Origin: Pseudanabaena sp. Chao 1811
GTDB taxonomy: Bacteria; Cyanobacteriota; Cyanobacteriia; Pseudanabaenales; Pseudanabaenaceae
Length of the DNA stretch: 64,000 bases
Reading direction: 5' to 3'
NCBI RefSeq assembly: GCF_027942295.1
Contig: NZ_CP101416.1
Coordinates: 434,001 to 498,000, forward strand
The translations under genes were made by a program, and so were the position numbers. This document shows positions 58,847 to 64,000 of this stretch, in pieces (the stretch's first letter is position 1; each line of letters opens with the position of its first letter). Under the pieces are notes generated by a model. That model saw only the letters and a program-made list of their open reading frames with translations, was not told the origin of the DNA and did not search any database.

Positions 58847-60520
58847 TTAGAAACTGAATAGAGTTCTAACGGTTGCAACCCAAGTGGTGGGATTTAAAGC
58901 ATTTTGATTGGGATTGAATACCGCAAAGATCCCAGGGGTAATTGAGATATTTTTGCTAACACGAATGTTGTATTGCAGTTCCAAAAGGTATGAAGTATCT
59001 GGATCAATCCGTGAAGCGATCGAGTTAGAAGTTACCTTGGGAGGCTGCCCAAAAATAATGCCGCCTGTATTTCCATCCGCAAACAAATCTGGGAATGCAA
59101 GGTTCAGACTCCAGTTAAACAGGTTGGCATTGTTAGCAACTCCTGATTCCTGACGCGCATTCGCAAAGCCAATCCAGCCACCAACATTAAAACCTTTGGC
59201 AGCTTGCCAGTTGAATTGAGCGCCATAGCGATCGGCAGAGGTATCAGTATTACCAAAGGGTTGGTTCCCAAAATTACTGCCAGTACTGCTACTGACATTG
59301 ACCGTAGCTGCGGCGGTTTCAAAACTGCGAGCATAAACGGCTCCAAACTTAAAGGCTGGGGTTGGTGCATAGACCAGTTGCACATTGGCAATATAGCCAC
59401 CACCAAATAGTCCACCCTGTCTAGTTGCATTAGCCGCAGTTACGGAATTCGCAAGGTAACTGACGGAGGCAGTAAATTCAGGAGAGACTTTGTAAACTAA
59501 ACCAATACCTGCTCCCGAAGGTCCTCGGAATAGTAGGGGATCGAAGCGCCCAAACCGTGATAAGGCTCCTCTATCACTACTTTCAAAATAGGGATTGATG
59601 GTATTAGCAATATCATCGGGATCGAGCGCATTCACGCCCACATATCCAGTCAAACTATTCGCGATCGGAAATCTGTAATAGAACTTGTCAACTTGAAATA
59701 CATTACCTGTATCTTGGGCAAAGGCTAAACGTGCCATGTTGGTATTAGTCGCACTGCCCAAATTTGGATTGTTACCAGCTTGTAGACGCAGGCGGAGTAA
59801 ATCTTTGCCTGTAAAGCTAGTGTCGAAGTTCAACCTTGCACGATAGGAAAAAGAAAGGTTAGTCGCATCAGTAGTTTTTTGAGGATTTTGCAGCGCTGTG
59901 CCTGTACCTACTCCACCGAAGGTATCAGCAAGGGCAAAAATTACTGTGGCATTGAGTTTAGTAGTTGTAGAGAATTGCTGAGCTTCCAGTTTAGTCACTT
60001 TTGCATCAAGGGCATCAACTCGACCTCTCAAAGTGGCAAGTTCCGCCGCAAATTCTTCTTGAAGTTTCTGAAGTGTGGCTAAATCTTCTTTGCTAACCTT
60101 ATCGGCTAAACCCGCAGAAATAATTTCGTTGATCTTGTCTAGGCAAGCATTTAGACCTGCTGCGAATTCGTAACGAGATGTGGCTTGCTTACCACGATAG
60201 GTGCGATCGGGGTAGCCAGCGATACATCCATATCTTTCTACTAAAGATTGTAAAGCGGTAAATGCCCAATCGGTAGGCTTGACATCTGTAAGTTGAGATA
60301 CAGATGTAACATTTTGGGCGGTTTTATCAGACTCTAAGGTTGGAGTTTCAACGAGAGTATCGGTTTCAATTTTTTGCAGGATATTGGCTGCATTGCTTGC
60401 ATTTTGGGAAGTTGAACTTGATTTCAGTTCAACTGCATTGGCATTCCCAATATTGAATATTGTTAGTAGAACTGATGCTACTACGAGTGGTTGTGTTACT
60501 GACTTTTTAATGTAAACCAT
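58847..60520 (-). CDS. Cyanobacterial SLH-domain porin (OprB-like; iron-uptake-porin family)
   Basis: 557 aa. Signal: SVTQPLVVASVLLTIFNIGN ending ANA. SLH domain at about 75-130: VSQLTDVKPTDWAFTALQSL, VERYGCIAGYPDRTYRGKQA, TSRYEFAAGLNACLDKINEI. Coiled coil at 135-180 (LADKVSKEDLATLQKLQEEF, ELATLRGRVDALDAKVTKLE) that crosses the peptidoglycan. The beta-barrel follows and ends in ...TWVATVRTLFSF with the terminal Phe. Outer-membrane channel for small solutes; iron or phosphate cannot be told from sequence, but placement upstream of phoX suggests phosphate limitation. Confidence 0.9.
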   Translation of the reverse strand: MVYIKKSVTQPLVVASVLLTIFNIGNANAVELKSSSTSQNASNAANILQKIETDTLVETPTLESDKTAQNVTSVSQLTDVKPTDWAFTALQSLVERYGCIAGYPDRTYRGKQATSRYEFAAGLNACLDKINEIISAGLADKVSKEDLATLQKLQEEFAAELATLRGRVDALDAKVTKLEAQQFSTTTKLNATVIFALADTFGGVGTGTALQNPQKTTDATNLSFSYRARLNFDTSFTGKDLLRLRLQAGNNPNLGSATNTNMARLAFAQDTGNVFQVDKFYYRFPIANSLTGYVGVNALDPDDIANTINPYFESSDRGALSRFGRFDPLLFRGPSGAGIGLVYKVSPEFTASVSYLANSVTAANATRQGGLFGGGYIANVQLVYAPTPAFKFGAVYARSFETAAATVNVSSSTGSNFGNQPFGNTDTSADRYGAQFNWQAAKGFNVGGWIGFANARQESGVANNANLFNWSLNLAFPDLFADGNTGGIIFGQPPKVTSNSIASRIDPDTSYLLELQYNIRVSKNISITPGIFAVFNPNQNALNPTTWVATVRTLFSF

Positions 60521-60570
60521 GATGCCTATTTCTCACACTGAAGGTCATCATACGTTCCAATTTGCTTCTA

Positions 60571-60591
60571 TAATTTAACTTGCGGTTAAGC
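60571..60591 (-). promoter_or_regulatory. Pho-box-like direct repeat upstream of the porin-phoX genes
   Basis: On the minus strand: CTTAACC (60590-60584), then 11 bp period to GTTAAAT (60579-60573), with a TATAG -10-like hexamer directly after. Cyanobacterial SphR/PhoB sites are repeats of about CTTAACC spaced 11 bp. Placed about 55-70 bases before the porin start. Inferred; only two repeats, the second imperfect. Confidence 0.4.
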
Positions 60592-60745
60592 TTCGTTTAT
60601 GCTTTTGCAAAAGAATCACAAGGCTCAAATGTTAGGTATAGCATTCCTCAATAATTTGTAGATCTTGGGGTTCAAGGTCAACTAGCATCTCTCCCATTCA
60701 ATCCTGACCACTTTCGTACTCACCCATTTAACCTAGCTAAAACCC

Positions 60746-62818
60746 TTGAAGAAAATTATTTCTAAAATTCGTTTCTCCTATTACACGATTTTTACGGGGA
60801 TCACGTTAACGATCGCACTAGTTCCTCATGCGATCTCTAATACCCCAAACCAAACTTCTATTCCGCAAAAAGTGGATCAGACTGAAGATTGTGAAATCCT
60901 GATTGTGGGTGGAGGTGTAGCAGGTACAGCCGCTGCCTATGAGGGATTGCTCGCAGGGCGAACTGTTTGTATGACGGAGATTACTGACTGGATCGGTGGA
61001 CAGATTACATCTCAAGGTACTTCGGCTCTGGATGAAGCTAAGAAACAGCGCAGTCTCTGGTACTTCCCCAAGGGCTACACCGAGTTTCGTCAGAGAATCG
61101 AGCAGAAATATGGCAAATTAAATGCAGGAGACTGTTGGGTAAGTGTTTCCTGTTTCATTCCTAATACCGCCCAGCAAATATTAGTGGAAATGTTGCAGGA
61201 GGCAGAACGTAAAGGTAATGGCAAATTAAAATGGTTTCCGAATACAGTTATTAAAAAGTTAGAAATTAGTGCTGATGGCAAATTAATTAATAGTGCGATC
61301 GCCATTCAACATCGACCTGCACCAAACACCCCCCCATTAAATAGTGAGCCACTTTCGCAAATTATCGATGATGCTTATCGCTACGAAAATTCATCGCGAT
61401 TACAGAAACAAATTATTCGCTTTGTTCCTTTCAAAAATTCTTCAACCCAAAATCCTCAAAAGCGTCCTAGTGATTGGTTTGTGATCGATTCCACAGAAAC
61501 GGGTGAAATTATTGCCTTAGCAGATGTTCCCTATCGTCTGGGTATCGATCCGCGATCACATCTAAATCCATCATCTCCTGTTACAGACAATGATGCTTAC
61601 TGTACACAGGGCTTTACCTACACCTTTGCGATGGAGCAGACAAACGAGGCACAACCTCAACAAAAGCCTAGCTTTTACGATCGCTATTTGCCCTATTACG
61701 GCTCTGACCCCAAACCAAGCCTCGCCAATTTTGACAATATTTTTACCTATCGTCGTATCTGGAGTGCTGCAACTGATCAGCCCAAAAAGAATGCCTTTGG
61801 GGTTTCCTCGATGAAGGCAGGTGATATCTCCATGCAGAACTGGGTCTGGGGTAATGATTATCGCCCTGGTACAGACAAAGATAATTTGATTTATTCCAGA
61901 GAGCAATTATTGCAATCGGGACAATTGGAACCCAATGGCTGGATGGGTGGCTTGAGGCAAGAAACTCTCAAAAGTGGTGAAGAAATTGCCCTCGGTTTTT
62001 ACTATTGGCTAGTGGCTGGCACAACCGACTCCCAGCAAAAAACTAATTGGAAAAAGCCTTTCCCGAATCATCGTTTACTGACAGGCTTTGACTCACCAAT
62101 GGGAACTCTGCATGGACTATCCAAATATCCCTATATTCGCGAATCAAGAAGAATTATCGGTCGTCCTTCCTATGGCTATCCTGAAGGCTTCAGTATGTCT
62201 GAAATCGATGTGTCACAGGTAGACTTTAGTACGGAAACCTATCGCCAAAATCTCTCACAGGAAGCCTATCGCAATTTATGGAAAGCCTTAGCAGGTTTAG
62301 AGTCAGCCAGTGCGATTCGGAATAATACGGAACCAAAACAAATCTCCCGTCGCACCCGTTCGACCATTTATCCCGATGCGATCGGCATTGCCCAATATTA
62401 TCTCGACTTCCATCCCTGCCTCAGTGAATATCCTGTCGAAAAAGCAGGCAATACAGAACGCGCTGGTGTTCGTAATGGTCATGGAGCTGCTTTCCCCGGA
62501 CAAATACCTTTGCGATCGCTCATTCCCCAAAAAATCGATAATCTGATCGTCTCTGGCAAAAATATTGCCTATAGCTACATTGTCGCCGCAGGTTATCGCG
62601 TCCATTCCTACGAGTGGTCAGTGGGAGCAGCCGCAGGCACAACCGCATCCTTTGCCCTGACAGAAGGTATTTTGCCCTATCAATTAGTTGAGAGCTTGCC
62701 GAGAGTTAGCCCACTACTCACCAAGTTACAGCAAACCCTAGTGCAGAATAATAATGCGATCGCCTTCCCAGACACTTCCATCTTTAATCTCAATTGGAGT
62801 GACTGGAAAATTTGGTAA
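60746..62818 (+). CDS. Secreted FAD-dependent oxidoreductase (FAD_oxidored type)
   Basis: 690 aa. No ATG precedes the functional part, so the likely start is a TTG at 60746, giving a signal peptide (FSYYTIFTGITLTIALVPHA). GxGxxG: CEILIVGGGVAGTAAAYEGL; then VCMTEITDWIGGQITSQGTS, a flavin-contacting glycine-rich loop. FALPD-like PSFYDRYLPYYG, MGTLHGLSKYPYIRESRRII and GHGAAFPGQIPLRSLIPQKI. C-terminal flavin loop: NLIVSGKNIAYSYIVAAGYR and VHSYEWSVGAAAGTTASFAL. Periplasmic; substrate unknown. Divergent from the porin. Confidence 0.8.
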   Translation: MKKIISKIRFSYYTIFTGITLTIALVPHAISNTPNQTSIPQKVDQTEDCEILIVGGGVAGTAAAYEGLLAGRTVCMTEITDWIGGQITSQGTSALDEAKKQRSLWYFPKGYTEFRQRIEQKYGKLNAGDCWVSVSCFIPNTAQQILVEMLQEAERKGNGKLKWFPNTVIKKLEISADGKLINSAIAIQHRPAPNTPPLNSEPLSQIIDDAYRYENSSRLQKQIIRFVPFKNSSTQNPQKRPSDWFVIDSTETGEIIALADVPYRLGIDPRSHLNPSSPVTDNDAYCTQGFTYTFAMEQTNEAQPQQKPSFYDRYLPYYGSDPKPSLANFDNIFTYRRIWSAATDQPKKNAFGVSSMKAGDISMQNWVWGNDYRPGTDKDNLIYSREQLLQSGQLEPNGWMGGLRQETLKSGEEIALGFYYWLVAGTTDSQQKTNWKKPFPNHRLLTGFDSPMGTLHGLSKYPYIRESRRIIGRPSYGYPEGFSMSEIDVSQVDFSTETYRQNLSQEAYRNLWKALAGLESASAIRNNTEPKQISRRTRSTIYPDAIGIAQYYLDFHPCLSEYPVEKAGNTERAGVRNGHGAAFPGQIPLRSLIPQKIDNLIVSGKNIAYSYIVAAGYRVHSYEWSVGAAAGTTASFALTEGILPYQLVESLPRVSPLLTKLQQTLVQNNNAIAFPDTSIFNLNWSDWKIW

Positions 62819-62828
62819 TTGCACCTAG

Positions 62829-63191
62829 CTACTCATAAACAGTTTCATCCTCCTTTCGCCAAGCAGGGTCAACAATACAGATAAATACAATTGGTTCATC
62901 ACCAATATTCTTAAGAAATTGCTTGGCATTGGGAGGAATATATACGGCATCACCTGATGTGATCTCGCGAACTTCCCCATCAATATACATTTCGCCAATA
63001 CCGCTCAGAATGTAATACACCTCAGAAGTAGTAAGAGAATGTGGTTGCGAAGTTTCTCCTACGGGCAAAATCGCATGGGCAAGGCTATAGCGAAGATTGA
63101 TCGCTTGTTTATCGGGGTGTAATAATTCGCGCAATATGGTCGAGTCACCCGCAATAAATTCTGGACAATCAAGCAATTTTTGGATCAGCAT
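62829..63191 (-). CDS. Cupin-domain protein
   Basis: 120 aa. Metal-ligand pattern: PHSLTTSEVYYILSGIGEMY (His/Glu, PHSx4Ex6G) and YIPPNAKQFLKNIGDEPIV, with G in the second motif. The first His cluster is weak, with one His only. Small-molecule binding or enzymatic role unknown. Separated from the FAD gene by 10 bases, convergent. Confidence 0.8.
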   Translation of the reverse strand: MLIQKLLDCPEFIAGDSTILRELLHPDKQAINLRYSLAHAILPVGETSQPHSLTTSEVYYILSGIGEMYIDGEVREITSGDAVYIPPNAKQFLKNIGDEPIVFICIVDPAWRKEDETVYE

Positions 63192-63210
63192 AAATAGAGT
63201 CTCTTAATTT

Positions 63211-63242
63211 GTAATTAAAGCAGCGCTCAGCGCCGCTTTAAT
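63211..63242 (-). terminator. Hairpin between def and the cupin gene
   Basis: ATTAAAGCaGCGC and GCGCcGCTTTAAT, one mismatch, around TCA; located just past the def stop. Confidence 0.55.
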
Positions 63243-63243
63243 C

Positions 63244-63810
63244 TTATTTAATCGCTTGGACATCCTTGGTGGCAAAACCATGAGCAGTTAATTCTTTATT
63301 CAAGGCGATCGCATTTTTAACGCGATCGACGAATAATACTCCATTCAAATGATCCATCTCATGTTGAATTACCCTTGCCAGTAAGCCATCTGCCACCAGC
63401 TTTTGAGGTCTACCATCTTCATCGCGATAGGAAACTTCCACTTGATCAGGACGGACAACATCAAGAAACACTTCAGGAATGCTCAAACATCCCTCTTCGC
63501 CAGTGATCAAGTCTCCACCCGAACTCTTAATTTCAGGATTGATCATCACTAAAGGTGGTTTGCTCTCATCCTTAAGTTCAATATCAATCACAAGTAGTTG
63601 TTTGTTAATCCCCACCTGTGGTGCAGCTAGCCCGATTCCATCATTGCTATACATGGTGATCAGCATATCGACGATGATCTGCCGAATTTCGTCATTGACT
63701 TTACTGATGCGTTTGGCGGGCTGACGTAATACGCGATCGCCCAGAGTATGAACCTCTAGAGGCGGATTTTTGACCTTTTGCTTGGGTACTTTAATAGAAA
63801 TTGCAGACAT
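63244..63810 (-). CDS. def: Peptide deformylase
   Basis: 188 aa from ATG 63810; an in-frame TTG two codons upstream is ignored. The three motifs are intact: GIGLAAPQVG, EEGCLSIPEV (Cys zinc ligand) and QHEMDHLNG (HExxH). Removes formyl from nascent N-termini. N-terminal extension of about 12 residues (VPKQKVKNPPLEVHTLGD). Strongly conserved. Confidence 0.95.
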   Translation of the reverse strand: MSAISIKVPKQKVKNPPLEVHTLGDRVLRQPAKRISKVNDEIRQIIVDMLITMYSNDGIGLAAPQVGINKQLLVIDIELKDESKPPLVMINPEIKSSGGDLITGEEGCLSIPEVFLDVVRPDQVEVSYRDEDGRPQKLVADGLLARVIQHEMDHLNGVLFVDRVKNAIALNKELTAHGFATKDVQAIK

Positions 63811-63905
63811 TGCCAATTAGCTTGTAAATATAAGCTTGTAGTTAACTATTTATATTTTGGCATAGTTTACTGCACTGCTTGATGTGCTTTGTTGTTTATG
63901 GCATA

Positions 63906-63944
63906 GGTAAGGATGGGCGGCGCTTCGCGCCGCCCATCCTTACC
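63906..63944. repeat. 18-bp perfect hairpin upstream of def
   Basis: GGTAAGGATGGGCGGCGC (63906-63923), TTC, exact complement to 63944. GGCGGCGC core class, in the divergent spacer between def and the next gene. Confidence 0.75.
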
Positions 63945-63965
63945 ACAATAAATTCTTTCCTTTTT

Positions 63966-64000
63966 ATGACTCCCGTACAAATCTCCGCCTTATCTGGATC
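63966..64000 (+). CDS. Start of a gene cut by the window end
   Basis: ATG at 63966 opens M-T-P-V-Q-I-S-A-L-S-G-S. Too short to identify; a 5' start is plausible because the region before it is a divergent spacer. Confidence 0.3.
   Translation, partial: MTPVQISALSG

Noticed and set aside
60727-60743. A TTTAACC...CTAAAAC repeat upstream of the FAD oxidoreductase as a second Pho box
   Set aside because: It lies only a few bases before the likely TTG start, too close for a promoter element, and the second half is a poor match.

Overview
The window comes from a cyanobacterial chromosome. It carries psaE (photosystem I subunit IV), a ChpX/CupB-type CO2-hydration protein, a Get3d-like ATPase with a C-terminal alpha-crystallin domain, an SLH-porin, and several families I know mainly from cyanobacteria (DUF4090-, DUF2301-, DUF2862- and Npun_F0813-like). 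The octamer GCGATCGC (HIP1) recurs throughout, as in most cyanobacteria. A Pseudanabaena-like filamentous genus fits the overall look, but that is an impression and no marker gene here proves it.

Layout. 1-1.9 kb: the edge of a HigB-like toxin, gene debris with a small MITE, a Uma2 nuclease and tRNA-His. 2.0-7.8 kb: the most unusual locus, a periplasmic-binding-protein/pentameric-ligand-gated-channel fusion, a Cache-HAMP sensor gene split by an IS630 element, and a second channel subunit whose start overlaps the sensor gene's stop. 7.8-9.98 kb: IS1595 and IS4 transposases plus the tail of a destroyed gene. 10-25.4 kb: housekeeping and conserved genes (histidine kinase/response regulator, mutM, psaE, an L,D-transpeptidase, methyltransferase, infC, aroB, holA, sugar transferase, RTX protein, an EGY-like S2P homologue lacking its HExxH). 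25.9-29.9 kb: dnaB with two inteins. 30-35 kb: glycan genes. 35-48 kb: chpX, panB, HU-get3d, Uma2-KAS, bioY, serA, CHRD, TauE and others. 48.4-56.3 kb: an accessory island with tandem hairpins, a 644-bp inverted IS256 pair, a Tn5-like remnant, two unrecognised proteins, a membrane pentapeptide-repeat gene split by ISKra4, and a MazF module. 56.5-63.8 kb: PhoX, porin and an FAD oxidoreductase, which look like a phosphate-linked block, then cupin and peptide deformylase.

How genes work together. The channel locus looks like a sensory module: an extracytoplasmic ligand domain fused to a channel, a Cache sensor with no output domain, and a second channel subunit. The last two are translationally coupled, although the sensor is now broken by IS630. 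Removing that IS with one TA copy restores the reading frame exactly. The PhoX-porin pair shares an orientation and is preceded by a Pho-box-like repeat. The three glycan genes at 30.6-35.0 kb are co-oriented and closely spaced.

At DNA level the window is rich in very long, near-perfect intergenic hairpins. Their outer arms are locus-specific, while their apices are drawn from a few shared cores (GGCGGCGC-nnn-GCGCCGCC, TTGC-TAC-GCAA, GCGCAAAGC). Some lie inside MITE-like repeats with terminal inverted repeats or target duplications. Start codons, domain limits and element borders were read by eye; no database search was possible.
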